Assembly: GCA_903954205.1 (NCBI GenBank)
Contig: CAJBMR010000355.1
Location: 1 to 6,507, forward strand
Reading direction: 5' to 3'
DNA from: an uncultured bacterium
GTDB lineage: Bacteria; Actinomycetota; Actinomycetes; S36-B12
Length of the DNA: 6,507 nt
Positions 1 to 5,693 of the stretch are shown piece after piece (position 1 is the stretch's first letter; each line of letters starts with the position of its first letter). Below the pieces are notes generated by a model that worked only from the letters and a program-made list of their open reading frames with translations, ran no database searches and was not told where the DNA came from. The translations under genes were made by a program, and so were the position numbers.

Positions 1-459
1 ATCACCGAGCCTCTCGCCGAGCCCTTCGACACCGCCTTCACGATCGATTACGCCACCAGCCTCTACTGGCACCGCGAGGGTCCCGGCATCCTCACCGGCT
101 TCTCGCGCAAGGACGCCGATGCAGGCTTTGACATCGGTCGCGACGCCGACTTCCCCGAGCGCCTTGCTGAGCTAGCGGAGCATCGCGCCCCTGGGTTGCT
201 CGACCTGGGCGTGCGCAGCGGCTGGGCGGGTCTTTACGAGGTGACGCCCGACCACAACGCGCTCCTGGGGGAGTCGCGAAAGGTCGCACGCTTCCTCTAC
301 GCCACCGGCTTCTCCGGGCACGGCTTCCTGCAGGGACCCGCAGTCGGCGAGATTCTGCGTGACCTCTATCTCGGCTGCGAACCCTTTATCGACGTAAGCC
401 CGCTCGACGTGGAGCGCTTCGCCAGCGGGCAGTTGCGTCCCGAGCGCAACATCGTCTAG
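1..459 (+). CDS. FAD-dependent oxidoreductase (DAO family, sarcosine oxidase beta-like), 3' part
   Basis: The first frame is open from base 1 to a TAG stop at 457-459, giving 152 residues of a protein whose start lies outside the window. The fragment carries the C-terminal hallmarks of DAO-fold amine oxidases: GWAGLYEVTPDHNALLGE at about residues 70-87 and YATGFSGHGFLQGPAVGE at about 100-117. In this family these segments lie at the flavin and substrate pocket. The FAD-binding N-terminal Rossmann motif is missing because of the window edge. Members oxidise secondary or primary amines such as sarcosine, glycine, D-amino acids or proline, producing an imino acid; the substrate cannot be told from this end. 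It looks intact where visible. It converges on the next gene and is probably functionally separate from it. The family call is firm; the exact enzyme is open. Confidence 0.85.
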   Translation: MTEPLAEPFDTAFTIDYATSLYWHREGPGILTGFSRKDADAGFDIGRDADFPERLAELAEHRAPGLLDLGVRSGWAGLYEVTPDHNALLGESRKVARFLYATGFSGHGFLQGPAVGEILRDLYLGCEPFIDVSPLDVERFASGQLRPERNIV

Positions 460-481
460 TCGGCGCCGCGCGCTGACCTCC

Positions 482-500
482 AGCCGGCACTGGTGCGGCT
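482..500. terminator. Possible hairpin between convergent genes
   Basis: In the 59-base gap between two convergent genes, AGCCG at 482-486 can pair with CGGCT at 496-500. The stem continues with CA/TG after a bulged G, around a CTGG loop. This gives a 7-bp GC-rich stem that would form in transcripts from either strand. There is no T-run on either side, so it is not a classical intrinsic terminator. Placement between two stop codons is the main argument. A hairpin of this size could also arise by chance in GC-rich DNA. Confidence 0.3.
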
Positions 501-518
501 CGCGACAGGCTGAGACCG

Positions 519-1121
519 CTAGCCGAAGAGTCGGCCGTAGAGCAGCACCCACGGATAGAAGAGGTGCTGCCCTCCGTCCCAGATGACGGCGAACACGGTC
601 AATGCCGTCCCGGCGACGACCGCTACGACCGGCCACCACGACCAGCGGCTGCTGCTTATCGTGCGCGTACGCCGTGCGCGCCATATCGGGTAGGCAAGCG
701 CGCCCACCCCCGCACTCGCCACCTGCGCGCCGATAGCGCCAATGACGATCGGATTCGTGGCGTAGTAGGCGGCCTCCAGTGGCGGGAAGAATGCCGCGGC
801 GCGCCAGCCGCTCACGATCGCGAATGCCACGGGAGTCGCGAGGATCCCGATCGTCGCCTGAGCGCGTGTCGCCCCCCGGGCGCGCATGGCCGGCCACACG
901 ATCAGCCCGGAGAAGAAGAGCGGCCCCATACGCAGCAGCACGAGGGCGTCCATCGTCACGGGGTACGCCGGCCCCCACGGCCTGCCCACCAGGCCCGCGA
1001 GCACGAGATCGATCACGAGGAAGGCGACGACGGAGATCGCAGCCGGGACGCCGAGATGCAGTGCGCGCCCGAGTGCGCGGGTGTCACCCGGAGCGGGCGC
1101 CGGCTCTGCGGCCGCGCTCAC
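519..1121 (-). CDS. Five-helix membrane protein of unknown function, coupled to sulfatase
   Basis: A 200-residue integral membrane protein that I do not recognise. After a short Ala/Pro-rich N-terminus, hydrophobic stretches lie at about residues 23-46, 59-78, 90-108, 122-147 and 163-182, separated by Arg-rich loops (about 79-87 and 148-155) that should face the cytoplasm. There is a conspicuous aromatic patch FFPPLEAAYY at 111-120. No catalytic motif is visible, and it does not look like a formylglycine-generating enzyme or a known transporter. Its GTG start at 1121 overlaps the sulfatase TGA stop by 4 nt (GTGA), and a GGGAG Shine-Dalgarno lies 5 nt upstream. It is therefore almost certainly co-translated with the sulfatase and may act with it at the membrane. 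It ends with TAG at 519-521. Confidence 0.8.
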   Translation of the reverse strand: MSAAAEPAPAPGDTRALGRALHLGVPAAISVVAFLVIDLVLAGLVGRPWGPAYPVTMDALVLLRMGPLFFSGLIVWPAMRARGATRAQATIGILATPVAFAIVSGWRAAAFFPPLEAAYYATNPIVIGAIGAQVASAGVGALAYPIWRARRTRTISSSRWSWWPVVAVVAGTALTVFAVIWDGGQHLFYPWVLLYGRLFG

Positions 1122-2509
1122 GTGTACTCCCGGCGCAGGTCGGCCAGGCGCTGGCTTAGCTCCTGGCGCGTGGTGGTGTACGCCGGGTCCTCGGCAAGGT
1201 TCACGCGCTGTTCGGGGTCAGCGAGCGTGTCGTAGAGCTCGGGCGATAGGCCGCGGTCGTACTCGACGTACAGCCACCTGTCCGTGCGCACCGCTTGCGA
1301 GGGCGGTACCTGGTACGGGAAATCCGCGAAGTACTCGTAGAAGACGTCATCGCGCCACTCGACCGGCTCGCCCCGCAGGAGTGGAGCGATGCTGCGTCCC
1401 TGCATGGCTGCGGGGATGGGCACCCCGGCGATATCGAGGAGCGTGGGTGCGATGTCGGCGTTGAGCACGGGTTCGTCGATGATCGTGCCGGGAGATGACA
1501 CACCATCGGGCCAGCGCACGATGAAGGGCACCTTGATGTTGTCGTCGTAGGCCCAGCGCTTGCCGGTGAGCACATGCTCGCCCCAGGAATAGCCGTTGTC
1601 ACTGGTGTAGACAACCACCGTGTTGTCCGCGACCGGCTCGACGGCGTTGAGTAGTCGCCCGATCTCGCGATCCATCCCGAGCAACGTCTCGCAGTAGCGC
1701 CGGTAGCTCGTCTGCAGCCGCCCGGCCGTGCCTTCCCACACATTGCGATCGAGCAGGGTCTGATAGGTGAAGGCCTCGTCGGGCAGGTCAATCTCGACGC
1801 CGTCGTAGGTGCCGAGCAGATCGTCGGGTGGCTCGAACTCGTGATGCACGGCCTTGTGCGCGACGACGAGGCAGAAGGGCCGATCATCATCCGACTCTGT
1901 GAGCCACTGCACCGCGAGGTCGGTGAGATCCGTGGTCACGTAGGTACCCGGTCGCGGTGTCTCGACACCATCGATGACGAGGGGGCAATCGCGGTAGACG
2001 CCCTGGCCCTCCTCGATCGTGAAGGTGATGAAGCGCTCGACCCCTGTCAGGTCGGGCAGGTCGCCCGGCATATGCCACTTGCCGATGTAGGCGCATCGGT
2101 AGCCCGATGCCGCAAGTGAGTCGAAGAAGCTCGGCGTGCCCGGGATCCAAGCGGAGAGATTGTTCCGTACGCCGTGCCGCGATGCGTACTGACCGGTGAG
2201 CAGTGTTGCGCGTGACGGACTGCACAGTGCGGTCGTGACATAGGCATGATCGAAGAGCACGCCTTCGCTCGCCAGTGCGTCGAGCGCAGGGGTCTGCAGG
2301 AAGGGGACTTCACCGGTAAGCCCGAGATGGTCCGCGCGATGGTCGTCGCTAAAGATGACGAGCAGGTTGGGCGATCCCGGTGGGGCGGTGGCGCCTGTGA
2401 CGGGGATCGGGCGTCCGCCGGCGGCGGGAGTGGTGGAGCAGGCGGCCAGGCCCAGTGCGGCAGGCACCCCGAGGCTCGCGGCCAGCAGGCCGCGCCGCGT
2501 GACATCCAC
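1118..2509 (-). CDS. Secreted S1-family sulfatase, Tat/lipoprotein signal, Cys-type active site
   Basis: A 463-residue arylsulfatase-superfamily hydrolase that should cleave sulfate esters (or N-sulfate) outside the cytoplasmic membrane. The N-terminus has a twin-arginine motif (TRRGLL, residues 4-9), a hydrophobic stretch and a lipobox LAAC ending at Cys24, so it is probably a Tat-exported lipoprotein. Catalytic features are complete: metal ligands D55-D56; signature I ALCSPSRATLLTG, whose Cys96 would become formylglycine, with Arg100; signature II ending GKWH (K144, H146); H218; the second metal pair D304-N305; and K317. Length is normal for the family. The SDNGYSWGEH segment and the C-terminal half recall N-acetylglucosamine-6-sulfatase-like members, but substrate is not settled. 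The GTG start at 2509 is chosen because it gives the signal peptide directly and follows a -10-like box; no Shine-Dalgarno is visible. The stop overlaps the next gene by 4 nt. Confidence 0.93.
   Translation of the reverse strand: MDVTRRGLLAASLGVPAALGLAACSTTPAAGGRPIPVTGATAPPGSPNLLVIFSDDHRADHLGLTGEVPFLQTPALDALASEGVLFDHAYVTTALCSPSRATLLTGQYASRHGVRNNLSAWIPGTPSFFDSLAASGYRCAYIGKWHMPGDLPDLTGVERFITFTIEEGQGVYRDCPLVIDGVETPRPGTYVTTDLTDLAVQWLTESDDDRPFCLVVAHKAVHHEFEPPDDLLGTYDGVEIDLPDEAFTYQTLLDRNVWEGTAGRLQTSYRRYCETLLGMDREIGRLLNAVEPVADNTVVVYTSDNGYSWGEHVLTGKRWAYDDNIKVPFIVRWPDGVSSPGTIIDEPVLNADIAPTLLDIAGVPIPAAMQGRSIAPLLRGEPVEWRDDVFYEYFADFPYQVPPSQAVRTDRWLYVEYDRGLSPELYDTLADPEQRVNLAEDPAYTTTRQELSQRLADLRREYT
1127..1131 (-). 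promoter_or_regulatory. Shine-Dalgarno for the membrane protein gene
   Basis: On the minus strand GGGAG sits 5 nt before the GTG at 1121, inside the last codons of the sulfatase gene. It supports this start over later ones and fits translation re-initiation across the 4-nt overlap. Confidence 0.65.
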
Positions 2510-2515
2510 GCGGTC

Positions 2516-2545
2516 AGGTTAGCCGAGCGACTAGAGACGTATCAG
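2516..2545 (-). promoter_or_regulatory. Putative leaderless promoter of the sulfatase gene
   Basis: On the minus strand TAACCT (2521-2516) fits the TANNNT -10 consensus and ends exactly 6 nt before the sulfatase GTG. Transcription would therefore begin at the start codon. A -35-like CTGATA (2545-2540, four of six matches to TTGACA) lies 18 nt upstream and overlaps the stop codon of the preceding transporter gene. The absence of a Shine-Dalgarno agrees with leaderless initiation. This would let the sulfatase pair be expressed apart from the glgA set, although read-through over the 32-nt gap is also possible. Confidence 0.5.
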
Positions 2546-3534
2546 CGCGTGAGTGCGCCCTCGCGGTGGGCGCGCTGCGATGCGAGCTCAGCGACGATGA
2601 CACCGGCCAGGACGATGAGGCCGCCGAGGCCCTGGACGGGCGAAATGACCTCGCCGAGCAGGACGAAGGCGATGAGTGCGGCCCAGATCGGCTCCGTTGT
2701 GCCGAGGATGCCGCCCCGCTGTGCGCCGATGCGCTGCAGCGACATGAGCACGAGCACGAACGGCACGACGGAGATCACGATCATGATCAGGACGAGCGAC
2801 CACACCGGGATGCCCGTGACGGCCCCGTCAAACATCGACGTGGTTGTGGCCAGCAGGTCCCAGGGGAAGTTCCACCACGGGGCGAGGATGCTCCAGAACA
2901 CCGTGGCGATCGCGAAGCCCCAGAAGGCCAGGCTCATCACGTCACGACGCCGAGCGCCTTCCTCGCCGAGGAGGAGGTAGGCCGCGAGTGCGGCCGCGGT
3001 GAGCAGGCCGTAGAAGACGCCGAGCGGGCTGAGGGTCATTCCCGACCACACCTGCGACACCAGAAGCAGACCGCCGACGACGAGCGCCAGAGCCACCCAG
3101 ATGCCACGTCCGACCGGCTCGCGCTTGACAAAGCGCAACCACAGGGCGACCAGGACGGGAGCAAGGAAGGCAAGGAGCGCCGCAATGGCCACGGGGAGCA
3201 GGGTCACGCTGAGGAAGAAGAGGAAGGGCGTGAGGGCGTAGGCGAGGACGCCGAAGAGAAGCAGGAAGGGCACCTCGGCACGGCGCACGCGCAGGGAGGC
3301 GGGCTTGGTGAGCGCGAGGAAGGCGAGGAGGAGCACCGCGCAGCCGACGGTCCGGATTTCCGTGACCTGTGCCGCGCTGAGGCCCGCCTCGATCTGGGCC
3401 TTCGCGACGCTTCCGTTGAGCGCAAAGAGGAAGGCCGCGACGAGATACATAACCGCCCCGATGGCCTGCGTGCGCGTCGAGGAAGGCGCCACGGTGATGG
3501 GGCTGAAGGGCTCAATCGGATCCGGGGCGCTCAT
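2542..3534 (-). CDS. EamA/DMT-superfamily transporter, second of tandem pair
   Basis: A 330-residue inner-membrane protein made of two EamA repeats, about residues 26-160 and 168-316, with around ten hydrophobic helices. This is the normal architecture of drug/metabolite transporters, which move amino acids, nucleosides, sugars or other small solutes, usually outward. The second repeat ends in the typical LGTTEPIWAALIAFVLLGE segment followed by a glycine-rich helix. The N-terminal 25 residues are a polar Pro/Ser/Thr tail that its partner has in shorter form. Residues 37-191 align without gaps with 27-181 of the upstream transporter, so the two are paralogues. The ATG at 3534 overlaps the upstream TGA by 4 nt (ATGA); no strong Shine-Dalgarno is visible, so re-initiation is likely. 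Reading farther upstream gives only Arg-rich frame-shifted sequence. Substrate is unknown. Confidence 0.9.
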   Translation of the reverse strand: MSAPDPIEPFSPITVAPSSTRTQAIGAVMYLVAAFLFALNGSVAKAQIEAGLSAAQVTEIRTVGCAVLLLAFLALTKPASLRVRRAEVPFLLLFGVLAYALTPFLFFLSVTLLPVAIAALLAFLAPVLVALWLRFVKREPVGRGIWVALALVVGGLLLVSQVWSGMTLSPLGVFYGLLTAAALAAYLLLGEEGARRRDVMSLAFWGFAIATVFWSILAPWWNFPWDLLATTTSMFDGAVTGIPVWSLVLIMIVISVVPFVLVLMSLQRIGAQRGGILGTTEPIWAALIAFVLLGEVISPVQGLGGLIVLAGVIVAELASQRAHREGALTR

Positions 3535-4472
3535 CGTGAGCGCTCTGCGAGGTAGACGCCGATGAGCACGATGGCACCGCCCGCGATCTGCACGGGAGTG
3601 AGCACCTCGGCCAGGACGATCCACGCGATGATCGAAGCAATGAGAGGCTCCGTCATGCCGATGGTCGAGGCCTGCGCCGCGGTGACGTAGGCGAGCGACT
3701 TCATCGCGAGCACAAAGGGCACGACCGTGCCCATCACCACCATCCAGAGCGTGAGTGCCCACAGCGGCACCTCCGGTCCGCGGCCTGCGAGGGGCTCGCT
3801 TATGCCGGCGTAGGCCCCCCACGCGGAGAGTGACCACGGGGGGACCAGGACCCAGAAGAGGGCTGCGCCTCCCATGCCCCACATCGTGAGCGACAGGGCG
3901 TCGCGGGCGTTGTCGCCGCGTCGCTGGTGCTCGCCGAGGATGTAGAAGAGAGCGAGGGCGAAGGCCGCGCCGAAGGCCGCCGCCACGCCGAGGCCATCCA
4001 GGGTGAAGCCCTGCCAGACCTGCGCGATGAGGGTCAGTCCGATGACCGCGAGGAGCAGCCCGACCCACACGGTGCCCTTCACGGGCTGACGGCGGCCGAA
4101 GCGCACCCACAGCACCACCCAAATGGGGGCGGTGAACTCGATGATGAGGGCGATCCCGATCGGCATGCGCTCGATCGCGACGAAGTAGAGGAACTGCGTC
4201 ATGGAGACGCCGATGACGCCGTAGGCAAGCAGGAGCTTCCACTCGTCGCGGCGAATCCGCAGCGCGCGCGGCCGCGTAAGGGCGACGATGATGAAGAGGA
4301 TGGCGAAGGCGCCCATGGCACGGGTCTCGGAGAGAGTCGTAGCCGAGATGCCGCTGAGCAGGATCGACTTGACGACGGAGCCGTTGAGGGCAAAGAGCAC
4401 GGTGGCGCTCAGCAGCAGGGCGTAGCCCACGGCGGTGCGCTGCCCGTCGTGTGTGGCCGGGGGTGCGGTCAC
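3531..4472 (-). CDS. EamA/DMT-superfamily transporter, first of tandem pair
   Basis: A 313-residue membrane transporter with two EamA repeats, about residues 16-150 and 158-309, and around ten predicted helices. Recognisable family segments are FALNGSVVK at 27-35, APIWVVLWVRFG near 115-126, YILGE at 177-181 and IGMTEPLIASIIAWIVLAE at 271-289. The GTG start at 4472 is chosen because it overlaps the glgA TGA by 4 nt (GTGA) and has a GGAGG box 10 nt upstream. A TTG at 4535 in the same frame would add 21 residues that lie wholly within glgA coding sequence and lack family character. Overlap with glgA on one side and its paralogue on the other implies a single coupled glgA-EamA-EamA unit. The substrate cannot be read from the sequence; a link with alpha-glucan or sugar-phosphate metabolism is suggested only by position. 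Confidence 0.9.
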   Translation of the reverse strand: MTAPPATHDGQRTAVGYALLLSATVLFALNGSVVKSILLSGISATTLSETRAMGAFAILFIIVALTRPRALRIRRDEWKLLLAYGVIGVSMTQFLYFVAIERMPIGIALIIEFTAPIWVVLWVRFGRRQPVKGTVWVGLLLAVIGLTLIAQVWQGFTLDGLGVAAAFGAAFALALFYILGEHQRRGDNARDALSLTMWGMGGAALFWVLVPPWSLSAWGAYAGISEPLAGRGPEVPLWALTLWMVVMGTVVPFVLAMKSLAYVTAAQASTIGMTEPLIASIIAWIVLAEVLTPVQIAGGAIVLIGVYLAERSR

Positions 4473-5641
4473 GCGTCCATCGCCTCCGCGGCGGTGCGGT
4501 AGACGGCCACGGTGCGCTGCGCGATGGCATCCCAACTGAAGTCCGCGATGGCGCGCGCCCTCCCGGCCCGGCCCATGGCCTTGGCACGAGCCGGATCGGC
4601 TACCAGTGCGTTGATCGCGTCGGCCAAGCCGGTCTCTAGTGCGGCGGGATCCGCCGGGTCGTAGGCCACAAGAAGGCCTGTGACGCCGTCGACGACGACC
4701 TCGGGGATCCCGCCGACCGCGCTAGCGACGACCGGAGCCTCGCAGGCCATGGCCTCGAGGTTGACGATGCCGAGGGGCTCATAGACCGACGGGCAAGCGA
4801 AGACCCGGGCGTGCGTGAGCAGCTGTCGCACGTCGTCCAGCGAGGCCTGCTCCTCGATCCAGATGACCGAATCAGCCCCGCGCTCGGCGCGCAGCACCTC
4901 GACCGCTTGCGCGATTTCCTCGCCCATCTCCGGTGTGTCAGGTGAACTCGCGCACAGGACGAGCACGGTGCCCTCGGTGAAGTCGCGTGCCGCTGCGAGC
5001 AGGTGTGCGAGCCCCTTCTGCCGCGTGATGCGCCCGACGAAGAGGACGTAGGGCCGATCGAGGGGTACGCCGTGACGCTCGAGCGCCTCGACGGACGCGT
5101 CCGGCCTGTAGGCATCGGTGTCGATGCCGTTGTGCACCACGTGCACTCGGGAGGGATCCACCTGCGGATACGCCGCCAGGATGTCGCGGCGCATGCCCTC
5201 GCTCACGGCGATGATCGCCTGCGCGTGGGAGTACGCCGTCGCCTCCACCCATGAACTCACGCGGTAGCCGCCGCCCAACTGCTCGATCTTCCAGGGGCGC
5301 AGCGGCTCCAGCGAGTGTGCGGTGATGACATGCGGGACGCCGTGGAGCAGGCCTCCGACGTGACCGGCGAGATTGGCATACCAGGTGTGGGAGTGCAGGA
5401 GGTCGACTCCCGCCGTATCGCGCACCATCTCGAGATCGACCCCGAGGGTCTGCAGCGCGGGATTGGCGCCCGTGAGATCCGCGGGCACGGCATGAGCCTC
5501 GGCGTCCGGTCGAGGCGCACCGAAGCAGTGCACGTCGACGTCGACGAGTGGCCGCAGATGGGCGGCGAGTTCGCGCACGTGGACGCCCGCGCCCCCGTAG
5601 ATATCGGGAGGCCATTCACGGGTGAGGAGGCCGACCTTCAC
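4469..5641 (-). CDS. glgA: GT4 glycogen synthase / maltose-1-phosphate synthase
   Basis: A 390-residue GT-B glycosyltransferase of the actinobacterial GlgA type, cytoplasmic. It uses ADP-glucose either to extend alpha-1,4-glucan or, as shown for the mycobacterial homologue also called GlgM, to make maltose-1-phosphate. The N-terminal domain opens with KVGLLTREWPPDIYGGAGVHV (residues 2-22, broken here as LLTREWPP and YGGAGVHV), which holds the loop contacting acceptor and nucleotide sugar. HSHTWY follows at 83-88 and HNGID at 170-174. The C-terminal domain has GRITRQKG at 203-210 and the donor-binding E-x7-E motif with E288 and E296, then GGIPEVV at 310-316. At 390 residues it is the short GT4 form rather than the roughly 480-residue GT5 enzyme of Escherichia coli. 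The GTG at 5641 gives the usual N-terminus and sits 6 nt after a TANNNT box. It is divergent from glgC and coupled downstream to two transporters. Confidence 0.93.
   Translation of the reverse strand: MKVGLLTREWPPDIYGGAGVHVRELAAHLRPLVDVDVHCFGAPRPDAEAHAVPADLTGANPALQTLGVDLEMVRDTAGVDLLHSHTWYANLAGHVGGLLHGVPHVITAHSLEPLRPWKIEQLGGGYRVSSWVEATAYSHAQAIIAVSEGMRRDILAAYPQVDPSRVHVVHNGIDTDAYRPDASVEALERHGVPLDRPYVLFVGRITRQKGLAHLLAAARDFTEGTVLVLCASSPDTPEMGEEIAQAVEVLRAERGADSVIWIEEQASLDDVRQLLTHARVFACPSVYEPLGIVNLEAMACEAPVVASAVGGIPEVVVDGVTGLLVAYDPADPAALETGLADAINALVADPARAKAMGRAGRARAIADFSWDAIAQRTVAVYRTAAEAMDA
4483..4487 (-). promoter_or_regulatory. Shine-Dalgarno for first EamA gene
   Basis: GGAGG on the minus strand, inside the last codons of glgA, 10 nt before the GTG at 4472. 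The spacing is slightly long but acceptable. It supports the GTG that overlaps the glgA stop. Confidence 0.5.
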
Positions 5642-5647
5642 GGGTGC

Positions 5648-5653
5648 AGCGTA
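5648..5653 (-). promoter_or_regulatory. Putative leaderless -10 element of glgA
   Basis: TACGCT on the minus strand matches TANNNT and ends 6 nt before the glgA GTG, so the transcript would start at the codon itself. There is no Shine-Dalgarno between it and the start. No convincing -35 hexamer is seen 16-19 nt upstream, which is common in actinobacterial promoters but weakens the call. Confidence 0.45.
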
Positions 5654-5682
5654 GGGCCTGCGCCGAGCGACCCCGAGGTCTA
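5652..5682. promoter_or_regulatory. Imperfect inverted repeat between glgA and glgC
   Basis: TAGGGCCT at 5652-5659 and AGGTCTA at 5676-5682 form an imperfect dyad (outer TAG/CTA, inner CCT/AGG, one bulge and one G-T) centred between the two opposite -10 boxes. It could be an operator serving both genes. The TA steps at its ends belong to the -10 elements, so part of the symmetry is forced by the divergent promoters, and the rest may be chance. Confidence 0.2.
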
Positions 5683-5686
5683 GGCT
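5681..5686 (+). promoter_or_regulatory. Putative leaderless -10 element of glgC
   Basis: TAGGCT matches TANNNT and lies 7 nt before the glgC GTG at 5694; no Shine-Dalgarno is present between them. A -35 consensus is not evident. Its expected footprint, roughly 5657-5686, covers most of the glgA promoter footprint, roughly 5648-5677. Confidence 0.45.
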
Positions 5687-5693
5687 GACGGAC

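Noticed and set aside
172..978. Minus-strand open frame of 268 codons overlapping the membrane protein gene and the oxidoreductase end
   Set aside because: It is another frame of two real genes, Arg/Gly-rich with no family character, and conflicts with the better-supported coding frames.
564..1464. Plus-strand open frames (564-1235, 779-1159, 886-1464) opposite the membrane protein and sulfatase
   Set aside because: Arg/Pro/Ala-rich antisense shadows typical of GC-rich DNA; no recognisable domain and no start signals.
2510..2541. Possible terminator in the 32-nt gap between the second EamA gene and the sulfatase
   Set aside because: No stable stem or T-run could be found; the gap is better explained by the -10-like element.
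3140..3330. Purine-rich plus strand with repeated GAGG and GAAG runs
   Set aside because: Explained by Leu (CTC, CTT) and Phe (TTC) codons of transmembrane helices in the minus-strand EamA gene; not an independent repeat.
2246..3555. Long plus-strand frames (2246-2980 and 2566-3555) opposite the sulfatase start and second EamA gene
   Set aside because: The products are runs of Asp, Glu, Arg and His that mirror Leu, Phe and Val codons of transmembrane helices on the other strand.
3531..4535. First EamA frame started at TTG 4535
   Set aside because: It adds 21 residues within glgA coding sequence without similarity to the paralogue; the GTG at 4472 has a GGAGG box and a 4-nt coupling overlap.
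2542..4587. Second EamA frame extended upstream to 681 residues
   Set aside because: Residues before the ATG at 3534 are an Arg/Pro-rich frame-shifted reading of the first EamA gene. The ATGA overlap and the paralogue alignment fix the true start.
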